64,000 bases of DNA from Pseudoalteromonas amylolytica. GTDB lineage: Bacteria > Pseudomonadota > Gammaproteobacteria > Enterobacterales > Alteromonadaceae. This document shows, one piece after another, positions 56,494 through 64,000 of the stretch (position 1 is the first letter of the stretch; each line of letters starts with the position of its first letter). The notes under the pieces were generated by a model. That model was not told the DNA's origin, searched no databases, and saw nothing but the letters and a program-made list of their open reading frames with translations. Position numbers and translations under genes: made by a program. The stretch lies in the NCBI RefSeq assembly GCF_001854605.1, contig NZ_MKJU01000028.1, positions 187,727-251,726 on the forward strand, in the 5' to 3' direction.

Positions 56494-56835
56494 TTAAGCA
56501 GTAGCTGCTTCTTTTTTCTCTTCTCTTACAAGAGGAGATGCTTCAGTTACAGCAGTTTTAGTACGCATAACTAGGTTACGTAGTACTGCATCGTTGTAGC
56601 GGAAAGAAGTCTCAAGCTCGTTGATTACTTCAGTTGGTGCTTCAACGTTCATAAGAACATAGTGTGCTTTGTGAAGCTTTTCGATTGGGTATGCCAGTTG
56701 ACGACGACCCCAGTCTTCTAAACGGTGAATAGTACCGCCAGCTTCAGTGATAGAACCAGTATAACGCTCGATCATACCAGGTACTTGCTCACTTTGATCT
56801 GGGTGAACCATGAATACGATTTCGTAATGACGCAT
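56494..56835 (-). CDS. rpsF: 30S ribosomal protein S6
   Basis: The 113-residue protein starts [17 protein letters not shown] and has [22 protein letters not shown], typical of S6. It heads the rpsF-priB-rpsR-rplI operon. The C-terminal tail ([10 protein letters not shown]) is acidic and short. No glutamylation site is evident. Confidence 0.98.
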   Translation of the reverse strand: MRHYEIVFMVHPDQSEQVPGMIERYTGSITEAGGTIHRLEDWGRRQLAYPIEKLHKAHYVLMNVEAPTEVINELETSFRYNDAVLRNLVMRTKTAVTEASPLVREEKKEAATA

Positions 56836-57009
56836 GGATATTCCTTACGGTTAATATAGCCTTTTCCCGTTTCGGCCAGTCGGGTGAAGGCAAGGAACTA
56901 AATGTGATAGCCGAAAGAGCGCGTATTTTACGTAGAGTTGGATTATTAAGCAATTAAAATTTTTGTTAGAGAGAGAGATTTTTGGGATATTGAGATAAAT
57001 CAAAGAGAT

Positions 57010-57085
57010 TGGAGCGGCACACGAGGTTCGAACTCGTGACCTCGACCTTGGCAAGGTCGCGCTCTACCAGCTGAGCTAGTGCCGC
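57010..57085 (-). tRNA. glyT: tRNA-Gly (GCC)
   Basis: The 76-nt cloverleaf reads GCGGCACTAGCTCAGCTGG... with anticodon loop TTGCCAA and CCA encoded. All arms pair perfectly. It is the last gene of the minus-strand tRNA-Gly cluster. The three copies are identical over the tRNA itself. Confidence 0.97.
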
Positions 57086-57172
57086 ATTCCATAGTTGCTC
57101 AAGTTTTATTGTTAGGCATTTATCTAACATTTCAACAGTTGAGCTAAGTATTACTTGGTAATACTGAAAGAT

Positions 57173-57248
57173 TGGAGCGGCACACGAGGTTCGAACTCGT
57201 GACCTCGACCTTGGCAAGGTCGCGCTCTACCAGCTGAGCTAGTGCCGC
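57173..57248 (-). tRNA. tRNA-Gly (GCC), second copy
   Basis: It is identical to the copy at 57010-57085. The 87-bp spacer on its low side (57086-57172) also occurs, nearly unchanged, before the third copy (57489-57566), so tRNA and spacer were duplicated as a unit. Confidence 0.97.
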
Positions 57249-57488
57249 TTCATAATCACTCATATTTTTGACCGCTGAAGCGCAACCTTAGGTCGCGTCT
57301 AACAATCTAGCAGCTGAGCCAGTGCCGCTTCATAATCACTCATATTTTTGACCGCTGGAGCGCAACCTTAGATCGCGTCTAACAATCTAGCAACTGAGCC
57401 AGTGCCGCTTCATAATCACTCATATTTTTGACCGCTGGAGCGCAACCTTAGGTCGCGTCTAACAATCTAGCAGCTGAGCTAGTGCCGC
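57249..57488 (-). repeat. Three tandem 80-bp units with internally deleted tRNA-Gly relics
   Basis: The motif AGTGCCGC recurs at exactly 80-bp steps (57241, 57321, 57401, 57481). Each unit has a ~27-base spacer (CATAATCACTCATATTTTTG) and a ~53-base relic (57276-57328, 57356-57408, 57436-57488). On the minus strand the relic keeps the 5' acceptor and D-arm (GCGGCACTGGCTCAGCTG), then TAGATTGTTAGACGCGACC, and the 3' end GCTCCA. The anticodon loop, variable loop and T-arm are gone. CGCGACC-TAA-GGTTGCG can form a 7-bp hairpin. Unit identity is above 95% by eye. Confidence 0.88.
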
Positions 57489-57566
57489 ATGCTCAAGTTT
57501 TATTGTTAGGTGTTTATCTAACATTTCAACAGTTGAGCTAAGTATTACTTGGTAATACTGAAAGAT

Positions 57567-57642
57567 TGGAGCGGCACACGAGGTTCGAACTCGTGACCTC
57601 GACCTTGGCAAGGTCGCGCTCTACCAGCTGAGCTAGTGCCGC
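57567..57642 (-). tRNA. tRNA-Gly (GCC), third copy
   Basis: It is identical to the other two copies and is the first intact tRNA of the minus-strand cluster, 78 bp upstream of the tandem relics. It is flanked on the upstream side by a further tRNA relic. Confidence 0.97.
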
Positions 57643-57723
57643 TTCATAGTTACTCATATTTTTGACCGCTGGAGCGCAACCTAGAGGTCGCGTCTAACAA
57701 TCTAGCAGCTGAGCTAGTGCCGC
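57643..57723 (-). repeat. Fourth, separate copy of the tRNA-Gly relic unit
   Basis: The unit has the same spacer and relic as the three tandem copies, with one extra base (CCTAGAGGTCGCG instead of CCTTAGGTCGCG). It sits directly upstream of the third tRNA-Gly, so it would be the first element transcribed in the cluster. Confidence 0.85.
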
Positions 57724-57757
57724 ATTCTAAATCTTTTTCAACTTAAATATGTAAAAA

Positions 57758-57789
57758 GCCCCACTCAGGCTTCACGTCTTAAGCGGGGC
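57758..57789 (-). terminator. Rho-independent terminator after orn
   Basis: On the minus strand GCCCCGCTTAAG...GAGTGGGGC forms a stem with one mismatch, followed by TTTTTAC. It lies about 40 bp after the orn stop and before the tRNA cluster. Confidence 0.85.
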
Positions 57790-57828
57790 AGGATTCTACA
57801 ACATAGAAAATGCTTTGCAAGCACTTTT

Positions 57829-58374
57829 TTAAATATTGAAAAATTTTTCTTGGTAGACTTTCAATTCCATAATGGAATCTTTGATATCGTCCAAAGCGAG
57901 ATGTGAACTTTTCTTTTTCACCTCATCTAGCAATTCAGGTTTCCATCGACGTGCAAGCTCCTTGACGGTGCTGACATCTAAATTACGATAATGGAAATAC
58001 GCTTCAAGCTCTGGCATATACTTGTTTAAAAAACGACGGTCTTGACCGATGGAGTTGCCACACATTGGCGACTTAGCAGGAGGAACCCAACCTTTTAAGA
58101 AGTCTAAGGTTTGTTTAATCGCGTCAGCTTCTGTGAACTTACTGGCCTTACAACGAGCGGTAAGCCCTGAGCGGCCATGTTGGTTTGTGCACCACTCATC
58201 CATGCCATCAAGCAACTCGTCACTTTGGTGGATGGCAATAACTGGGCCTTCAGCCAATATATTCAAATCACAGTCTGTAATTACTGTGGCAATTTCGAGG
58301 ATTTTGTCTGTCTTGGGTTCAAGCCCCGTCATTTCGAGGTCAAGCCAGATCAAATTAGATTCATTAAACGACAT
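57829..58374 (-). CDS. orn: Oligoribonuclease
   Basis: The 181-residue protein has the DEDDh exonuclease motifs: [13 protein letters not shown] (D-x-E), the region [20 protein letters not shown] and a late [11 protein letters not shown] with the His and Asp. It degrades very short RNAs, including pGpG from c-di-GMP breakdown, as a homodimer. This links it to the many EAL proteins in the window. It is divergent from rsgA. Confidence 0.97.
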   Translation of the reverse strand: MSFNESNLIWLDLEMTGLEPKTDKILEIATVITDCDLNILAEGPVIAIHQSDELLDGMDEWCTNQHGRSGLTARCKASKFTEADAIKQTLDFLKGWVPPAKSPMCGNSIGQDRRFLNKYMPELEAYFHYRNLDVSTVKELARRWKPELLDEVKKKSSHLALDDIKDSIMELKVYQEKFFNI

Positions 58375-58580
58375 AGACTACCTTAGCGGTACTTTCCTTT
58401 AGATCCAATGCAATTAGATATATCATATTAGCTTCACCAACGGACCAAAAGCTTTTTTTTAAAAAGCGGGGCATTTAATTGAGTTATAGACCAATTACAT
58501 GCAGCCCACAAAACAAACAGTACAGGAATAGATGAATTTAGACAAATTTACCTATTTCCGAGCGGCAGATCAAAAGTAAC

Positions 58581-59639
58581 ATGGCAAAACATAAAAAACT
58601 TAGTAAAGGCCAATCCAGACGGATTAGTGCCAATCATCAAAAGCGTTTGCATAAAGCAAAGCAGCAAAAGACGGACACGACTGAAACCACTTGGCAAGCG
58701 GATAATTTAGGGCCTAGTGAACATGCAGTTGTGATCAGTCGCTTTGGTCAACATGCTGATATTGAGACATCTCGCGGTGAAATACTACGATGTAACATTA
58801 GACGCACCGTAACAAGTTTGGTATGTGGTGATGAGGTATTCTTCCGCCGCGCTAAGGTGAGTGAAGGTGACTTAGCGGGCGTAATTGAAACCACTGAGGA
58901 AAGGCGTTCTCAGCTAACCCGTCCTGATTTTTACGACGGTGTGAAAGTGGTCGCAGCCAATATAGATCAAATCTTAATGGTCTCTGCAGTACTTCCTGAG
59001 TTTACTCCTCATATTATTGATAGATACCTTGTGGCATGTGAAGACATGGGCATTGAACCAATTTTGCTGCTTAATAAGGTCGACTTACTAGATGAGGAAA
59101 GTCGTCAGTATATCGATGAGGTTTTAGACATCTATCGAGAGCTTGGTTATCAGGTACTTCTGGTCAGCAATAAGACCAGCGAAGGCATTGAAGCGCTGAA
59201 GCACAAATTAGTCGGTAAAAATAATATTTTTGTTGGTCAATCCGGCGTCGGTAAATCGACCTTAGTAAATACGGTACTACCTAATGCCGACATTTTGACC
59301 CAAGAAGTTTCAGAAAACAGCGGCTTAGGGCAGCACACAACAACGGTTTCTCGCCTGCATCACCTACCGAGCGGAGGTAACCTAATTGACTCTCCAGGGA
59401 TCCGAGAATTTGGTCTGTGGCACTTAGACGTTGAACGCGTTACTTGGTGCTTTAAGGAGTTTAGAGAATTCATAGGCGGATGCCGCTTTCGTGACTGCAA
59501 GCATTTAAACGATCCCGGCTGCCTATTAGTGGAGGCTGTAAACGACGGGAAAATAAGTGAATTGCGCTTTGAAAGCTATCATCGTATTTTAGAATCTATG
59601 GCCGATGGGCGAGCGGGAGCCCGTGCCCCTCGTGTTTAA
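58581..59639 (+). CDS. rsgA: Ribosome-associated GTPase RsgA (YjeQ)
   Basis: The 352-residue protein has the circularly permuted G-motif order: LLNKVD (G4) first, then [12 protein letters not shown] (G1), DSPGIREFG (G3). An OB-fold N-terminus follows a basic tail ([20 protein letters not shown]). The C-terminal zinc finger is [14 protein letters not shown]. It assists late maturation of the 30S subunit. psd follows 42 bp later, a common order with orn and rsgA. Confidence 0.97.
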   Translation: MAKHKKLSKGQSRRISANHQKRLHKAKQQKTDTTETTWQADNLGPSEHAVVISRFGQHADIETSRGEILRCNIRRTVTSLVCGDEVFFRRAKVSEGDLAGVIETTEERRSQLTRPDFYDGVKVVAANIDQILMVSAVLPEFTPHIIDRYLVACEDMGIEPILLLNKVDLLDEESRQYIDEVLDIYRELGYQVLLVSNKTSEGIEALKHKLVGKNNIFVGQSGVGKSTLVNTVLPNADILTQEVSENSGLGQHTTTVSRLHHLPSGGNLIDSPGIREFGLWHLDVERVTWCFKEFREFIGGCRFRDCKHLNDPGCLLVEAVNDGKISELRFESYHRILESMADGRAGARAPRV

Positions 59640-59681
59640 ATCTGTGCTACTATCAGCAAAATTTTTGTAGGAAATAACAAC

Positions 59682-60551
59682 GTGAACTTGGATAAATTGA
59701 AGATTGCTATGCAGTACGCGCTACCAAAGCACGCGCTATCTCGTCTGGTTGGGAAGTTAGCTGCCGCAGAGGCAGGCGCCCTTACCACGCAATTGATTAA
59801 GTTATTTATCAAGCAATACAAAATTGATATGAGCGAGGCGCTTCACGAAGACCCTGCACATTACAAAACTTTCAACGAGTTTTTCACTCGCCCTTTAAAG
59901 CCTGGTATTCGTCCATTGGCGACAGACTCAAACACGATTGCACATCCAGTAGATGGCGCAATAAGCCAACTTGGCGATGTGGTAGATGGGCAAATAATTC
60001 AGGCTAAAGGTCACGATTATAGTTTACAAGCCTTGCTAGGCGGTAAAGAGGAAGATTTCTTGCCATTTAGCGGTGGTAAGTTCGCAACTATTTACTTGGC
60101 ACCAAAAGACTATCATCGCATACATATGCCAGTCGATGGCACGCTAAAACGCATGATCTATGTGCCTGGCGACCTATTTTCAGTTAATCCACTAACCGCA
60201 CAAAATGTACCAAACTTATTTGCCCGCAATGAGCGTGTAGTTGCCATTTTTGATACCGAACTAGGCCCGCTTGCGATGGTCTTAGTTGGCGCAACTATAG
60301 TAGCAAGCATCGAAACTATTTGGGCTGGTACAGTGACGCCACCAGCAGGAAAAGATGTATTTAGTTGGGATTACCCAACATCAGGAAGTAACGCGGTTAC
60401 TTTGAAAAAAGGCGAAGAGATGGGACGCTTCAAACTTGGTTCAACAGTGATTTTGGCCTGGGGTGCTAATCAAGCTGAATTCCTAGACAGCGAGCAACCA
60501 GAAACAGTCACTCGCATGGGCACTCCATTTGCGACACTTAGCCACGGCTAG
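59682..60551 (+). CDS. psd: Phosphatidylserine decarboxylase proenzyme
   Basis: The 289-residue protein starts with GTG at 59682. It has the family features [35 protein letters not shown] and the self-cleavage site FKLGSTVIL, where Ser becomes the pyruvoyl group of the alpha chain. It makes phosphatidylethanolamine at the inner membrane. It follows rsgA as in Escherichia coli. Confidence 0.97.
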   Translation: MNLDKLKIAMQYALPKHALSRLVGKLAAAEAGALTTQLIKLFIKQYKIDMSEALHEDPAHYKTFNEFFTRPLKPGIRPLATDSNTIAHPVDGAISQLGDVVDGQIIQAKGHDYSLQALLGGKEEDFLPFSGGKFATIYLAPKDYHRIHMPVDGTLKRMIYVPGDLFSVNPLTAQNVPNLFARNERVVAIFDTELGPLAMVLVGATIVASIETIWAGTVTPPAGKDVFSWDYPTSGSNAVTLKKGEEMGRFKLGSTVILAWGANQAEFLDSEQPETVTRMGTPFATLSHG

Positions 60552-60570
60552 TTCGGCACACCTTATTTAG

Positions 60571-60598
60571 CGTAAAATCCTAATACGGGCTTTACGCT
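60571..60598. terminator. Bidirectional terminator between psd and the MFS gene
   Basis: GCGTAAA and TTTACGC form a stem with a 14-base loop, flanked by TTTT on the right. It lies between convergent genes and slightly overlaps the last codons of the MFS gene. Confidence 0.65.
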
Positions 60599-62082
60599 TT
60601 TTCTACAACCTCTTTTTCAGATACCTTACGTGTACTATTGAGATAATACCGTGTTAGAAGCAAAACCACGACAAGTATGAAAAAAGTTACTCCTGAGCTG
60701 CGAAATATACTCGACATTGCCAACGTAGCAACAAGGTCAGATAAATAACTACCATACTCAAATGCATGGTCAAAGTGAGCATCTATGAATGGTCTTTGTA
60801 TATTGCTAAGTAAAGACTCGTAAGTGTAATGCTGCTGTGATTGCAACTGAATAAAACCTAAGGCAATAAAAACATTAGAAGATGTAATTCTCAAGCACAT
60901 AGAAATAGAGTTTGCATTGATAACTTTATCACTTGTAATCGACAATAATGACATTGCTGTTAGGGGCGTAGCAAACAACACTATCCCTAAGCCTGCCACT
61001 ACTCTTGCAGAGGCGAGTTGTGAAAATGTGGCATCCAAGGTGTATTGGCTCATCATGAAAAATGATATACCCGTTAAAATCAAACTGACCAATGCCGTGA
61101 AAAAATACCACTCTTTGCGTACATATTTACCAACAAATGGACTTAACAACCCCGCAACAGCACTACCAATAGCAACAACAATACCCGCATTCATCGCTGG
61201 CATTTTATAATTCATTTGTAACCAGATAGGTAACACGATCAAAGACGCAAAAATTAAGCCGTTCCCAACCACCATTACTGCCATAGCCGCGCTGAAGTTG
61301 CCATCTTTAAAAACAGCAAAATCAAAAACTTCCAGCCCATTCCTCTTGTTAAAGAAATAAAAAAGAACCATCCCAACTACAAATGTGACGGTACAAAGCA
61401 ATATGCCAATATTGCTAAACCAATTGAGTTTCTCACCAAAATCTAATACATACTGAATTGAAGCGATAGCAACAGCAAAAGCTATTAATGCCGCATAGTT
61501 AACTTTACTGCTACCATCATTTTTCTTAAGCTTCGGTTCTAGCTCATCGACAAGAAAAATTAAACACACGATCATCAGCGGAAAATTGATGAGAAACAAC
61601 CACCTCCAACTGAAGTATTGTATAACGAAACCACCGATCACGGGTCCGACAATCGGTGCCAATGAAATAGCACTGCTCCATAGCGCGACCGCCATAGCTC
61701 GCTTGTCTTCACCCATTATTTTAAACAGAATAGATTGACTTAATACGATGAGGAAGCCTGATGACAGGCCTTGCAAAAATCTGAAAATGATAAAGTCAAC
61801 GTCAGAAAAAGCAAAGCCGCAACCAAGCGAAGACAGGATCACAACAACACTGGCTAGAACAAAGAGTAAATCGTTGCAATAACAACGACTAAGTGCACTG
61901 GTCAAAGGAAATGAAATGACAAGTCCAGCACCAAATGCAGTGATGATCCACGCAGCGTTATATACCATAATACCCAGATCCGGGGCTATTTTAACTAAAG
62001 CTAAATTGGCAATAGATGTATCCAGCATCTGGGTGAATATGACCAAATAGACGGCAAATATCTTAAGGTAGTTTTGCATCAT
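60592..62082 (-). CDS. MFS multidrug/metabolite exporter, DHA2 (EmrB) type
   Basis: The 496-residue protein has about 14 membrane segments, as in DHA2 transporters. Typical pieces are QMLDTSIANLALVKIAPDLG in helix 1 (motif D1-like), RFLQGLSSGFLIVLSQ, WSSAISLAPIVGPVIGGFVI (motif C of antiporters) and INFPLMIVCL. It is expected to exchange a drug or metabolite for protons across the inner membrane. The adaptor gene precedes it by 3 bp, and an ATP-grasp gene heads the block, so the substrate may be the product of that ligase. Confidence 0.88.
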   Translation of the reverse strand: MMQNYLKIFAVYLVIFTQMLDTSIANLALVKIAPDLGIMVYNAAWIITAFGAGLVISFPLTSALSRCYCNDLLFVLASVVVILSSLGCGFAFSDVDFIIFRFLQGLSSGFLIVLSQSILFKIMGEDKRAMAVALWSSAISLAPIVGPVIGGFVIQYFSWRWLFLINFPLMIVCLIFLVDELEPKLKKNDGSSKVNYAALIAFAVAIASIQYVLDFGEKLNWFSNIGILLCTVTFVVGMVLFYFFNKRNGLEVFDFAVFKDGNFSAAMAVMVVGNGLIFASLIVLPIWLQMNYKMPAMNAGIVVAIGSAVAGLLSPFVGKYVRKEWYFFTALVSLILTGISFFMMSQYTLDATFSQLASARVVAGLGIVLFATPLTAMSLLSITSDKVINANSISMCLRITSSNVFIALGFIQLQSQQHYTYESLLSNIQRPFIDAHFDHAFEYGSYLSDLVATLAMSSIFRSSGVTFFILVVVLLLTRYYLNSTRKVSEKEVVEKA

Positions 62083-62085
62083 TAT

Positions 62086-63210
62086 CTACAATCGACAGTT
62101 CACATTCGACGCATATTTAGTAAATGAAGCTTGCTCTGCTGCTACAATTTTTTGAATATAGTCTTCCGGCTGCTTTTGCCAGTTTGGCAAGCTGTGGTAA
62201 CCATGCCTTACTTGCGCTCTTTGTTCTACAGAATCTAATTGCTCATCAAGCAATAACTCGACTTTGGCGCTTGAGCCAATCGGTAACGTCTTGGCACCTT
62301 CATCTAATAAACTTACGATGACGGGCACACGTTGACTCACTTTGATCCAGTTTGAGTCGGTATTATTTCTTGGAATAGGTGAGAAAGAAGCTGCGGTAGA
62401 AGGAACAATAGAATGCACAACGCCCTTATAAACTTGCTGCGGGTTTACATCGGAATATACTTTGGCACGCATACCGGGCTTTAACGAAGCAATTTTTGTC
62501 TCAAGCACATTAGCTTCAACTCTAATATCATCCGTTGCAACTAATACAGCAATTAAATCACCAGCATCAACGTACTGCCCAGCATAAATATTGAGAGTAT
62601 ATATGTAGCCAGTGCGTGGCGACCTAACTTCCTGTAAACGTTGGTTGTGCAACTCTTCTTCAAGCGTGTTTTTAGCTTGCATCACTTTCGTCCGAGACAG
62701 TATAGCTTCATTCGTTGCATACCCCATCACTGACCATTCCAATTGAGCAATGCTTTTCTCTTTCATGGCGACGGAATACCCCAAAGACAAGTCCTCAAAT
62801 GTATCTTCTGCAAGCAAATTGGCACTACTTAACTTTTTGCCTCGCTCCAACCTGTCCTTTTTAAAACTACTGACAAGGTCACTACTAGATAGCTTTTCTT
62901 TGGCTATGCTCTCTTCAAAGCAGGCTTGTAACTCATCTTTAATGCTTTGATGGAAAGCTTGTGACGCTTTTTGGACCGAAAGCTCCGCTGAACGTTTATC
63001 ATAAGCGAACAAAATGTCTCGCTCATTAACTGTACTCCCATGTTCTATCAGCACAGTCTCGATAATGCCATCTTTAGGCGCTCTAATCTTTATGATTTTT
63101 CCACTCACATAAGCGTTATCCAGCACAACCGTATTGCTGTCTAAACTCATCACATAGCCAGCCGCAAGACCAGCGACAACCAATAGCAATATCAGAAAGT
63201 TCTTCACCAT
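62086..63210 (-). CDS. EmrA/HlyD-type membrane-fusion protein
   Basis: The start at 63210 (MVKNFLILLLVVAGLAAGYV) has an AAGGA ribosome site; the frame is open to 63279 but would overlap the upstream gene. The 374-residue protein has one membrane anchor, the split biotinyl-lipoyl motif (LDNAYVSGKIIKIRAPKDG, VLIEHGSTVNERDILF, then RSPRTGYIYTLNIYAGQYVDAGDLI), a coiled hairpin of about 110 residues and a beta-barrel. It should join the MFS exporter to an outer-membrane channel (TolC-like, not encoded here). Confidence 0.88.
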   Translation of the reverse strand: MVKNFLILLLVVAGLAAGYVMSLDSNTVVLDNAYVSGKIIKIRAPKDGIIETVLIEHGSTVNERDILFAYDKRSAELSVQKASQAFHQSIKDELQACFEESIAKEKLSSSDLVSSFKKDRLERGKKLSSANLLAEDTFEDLSLGYSVAMKEKSIAQLEWSVMGYATNEAILSRTKVMQAKNTLEEELHNQRLQEVRSPRTGYIYTLNIYAGQYVDAGDLIAVLVATDDIRVEANVLETKIASLKPGMRAKVYSDVNPQQVYKGVVHSIVPSTAASFSPIPRNNTDSNWIKVSQRVPVIVSLLDEGAKTLPIGSSAKVELLLDEQLDSVEQRAQVRHGYHSLPNWQKQPEDYIQKIVAAEQASFTKYASNVNCRL

Positions 63211-63244
63211 TATGCATTTAATTCCTTTTCGTTGTTGTGGTGCT

Positions 63245-64000
63245 CTAGCACCACTGCATATTCTCTTCAAGTGTAGCAATGCCCTTATGAAGAGCTTGTT
63301 TTACATCAGTCTCTGAGTGCCCAACTACGACAAAACTTGCTGCACACGCGACACTGACACTAGCACCACCGTAGCTTTCTCCTTCTTTAACAGCGATTTC
63401 AAGCTCCGTCATCCAAGCAGTGTCACTTTTATTTTTAAGACCTTGGTAGGTGGCACTTTGAGGTTGATATAAGATCATTCCCGACATTCTAGTCGGGATA
63501 CTAGCGATTTCTAGCTGTTGAGCAATGCCCGCTTGAGCCTTGACCCAAAGTTCATACAAATTCACATTGAATGCGTGGTTAAGGGCTGAAACGATCCTCC
63601 CCCCCGCCAATCGACAACCAATTTCACACAGCACCAGCTCATTCTCTTTTGTTACAAATACCTCGCAATGAAACGCCCCGTTATCAGGTAGCCTAAGCGC
63701 ATTAATCACTTCTTTCGTGAAAGTAATTAATGGCTCTGTCAGCGGGTTGTCTTTTTCGAGCAAGTAGCTGCCAACATGCTCACCGTTAGCAAAACTCAGC
63801 GCGTCGCCAGCCAAATAAGAGCTAGGCCATATTATTTCGACTTTTCCATTAATAGAAATACCATCTACATGATATAAATGCCCGTCGACGAATGTTTCAA
63901 TATCTAAGCCAGCAGATTTATTGTTGTCCAGAAAGTGCTGAAGCTGCTCATCATTCCTTATTACATGCACACCACTTGAACCAGCTCCATCTGCGGGCTT
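63245..64000 (-). CDS. ATP-grasp ligase (5' end beyond the window)
   Basis: The frame is open to the window end; about 252 residues are visible. They include the ATP-grasp loop KPADGAGSSGVHV, the middle AGLDIETFVDGHLYHVDG and the metal-binding region AFHCEVFVTKENELVLCEIGCRLAGGRI, which has the E-x-G-x-R pattern of carboxylate-amine ligases such as BacD-like L-amino acid ligases. It stops 35 bp before the adaptor gene. Together with an exporter pair it suggests synthesis and export of a small peptide or amino-acid conjugate. The N-terminal substrate domain is not in the window. Confidence 0.8.
   Translation of the reverse strand, partial: KPADGAGSSGVHVIRNDEQLQHFLDNNKSAGLDIETFVDGHLYHVDGISINGKVEIIWPSSYLAGDALSFANGEHVGSYLLEKDNPLTEPLITFTKEVINALRLPDNGAFHCEVFVTKENELVLCEIGCRLAGGRIVSALNHAFNVNLYELWVKAQAGIAQQLEIASIPTRMSGMILYQPQSATYQGLKNKSDTAWMTELEIAVKEGESYGGASVSVACAASFVVVGHSETDVKQALHKGIATLEENMQWC

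Noticed and set aside
56851-57217. Small frames across the tRNA-Gly genes
   Set aside because: They read through tRNA sequence on the same strand and are not protein genes.
57249-57723. CRISPR array
   Set aside because: The units are 80 bp with no unique spacers; the repeated part derives from tRNA-Gly.

Overview
The window looks like the chromosome of a marine gammaproteobacterium of the Alteromonadales, most like Pseudoalteromonas. The housekeeping order (groES-groEL, fxsA, cutA, dsbD, aroQ, accB-accC; rpsF-priB-rpsR-rplI, dnaB, alr; orn, rsgA, psd), the moderately low GC, the many c-di-GMP proteins and the DUF6058/DUF6765 genes fit this. The genus is inferred from gene content only.

Layout. 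1-3.9 kb: a chaperone-usher type fimbrial operon (minus strand), cut by the window start. 4.1-29.6 kb: an accessory region downstream of groEL, divided by five related ~90-350 bp repeats (A-E) that all lie in one orientation; a sixth copy (F) adjoins groEL. Four copies contain a short relic of the groEL 3' end followed by a copy of the groEL terminator. The blocks between them are: three c-di-GMP/phosphorelay signalling proteins (A-B); a type I secretion operon with an RTX protein, a nucleotidyltransferase-like gene and two small membrane proteins, plus a decayed IS982 element (B-C); a Gabija-like defence pair with a frameshifted gene upstream (C-D); an orphan protein and a secreted PPC-type protein (D-E); and a secreted GH23-like protein with a carbohydrate-binding tail (E-F). 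29.6-32.8 kb: a group II intron sitting exactly in the groEL stop codon. It carries a reverse transcriptase and, unusually, a second small membrane-protein gene. 32.8-49.2 kb: conserved core genes, a tRNA-Ile2, a GGDEF-EAL protein, zur, cheX-like, yjbQ, alr and dnaB. 49.3-55.1 kb: between dnaB and rplI, normally neighbours, lie an ECF sigma/anti-sigma-like/DUF4097 operon and a type IV pilus minor-pilin operon. 55.4-60.6 kb: rplI-rpsR-priB-rpsF, three tRNA-Gly(GCC) genes mixed with tandem internally deleted tRNA relics, then orn, rsgA and psd. 60.6-64 kb: an MFS exporter, its membrane-fusion partner and an ATP-grasp ligase cut by the window end, possibly a small natural-product pathway.

The two most unusual features are (i) the series of accessory blocks bounded by groEL-tail repeats, which looks like repeated insertion at the groEL 3' end, and (ii) the intron that rebuilds the groEL stop codon with its own first base while carrying an extra cargo gene. 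No integrase is visible, so the mechanism in (i) is inference.
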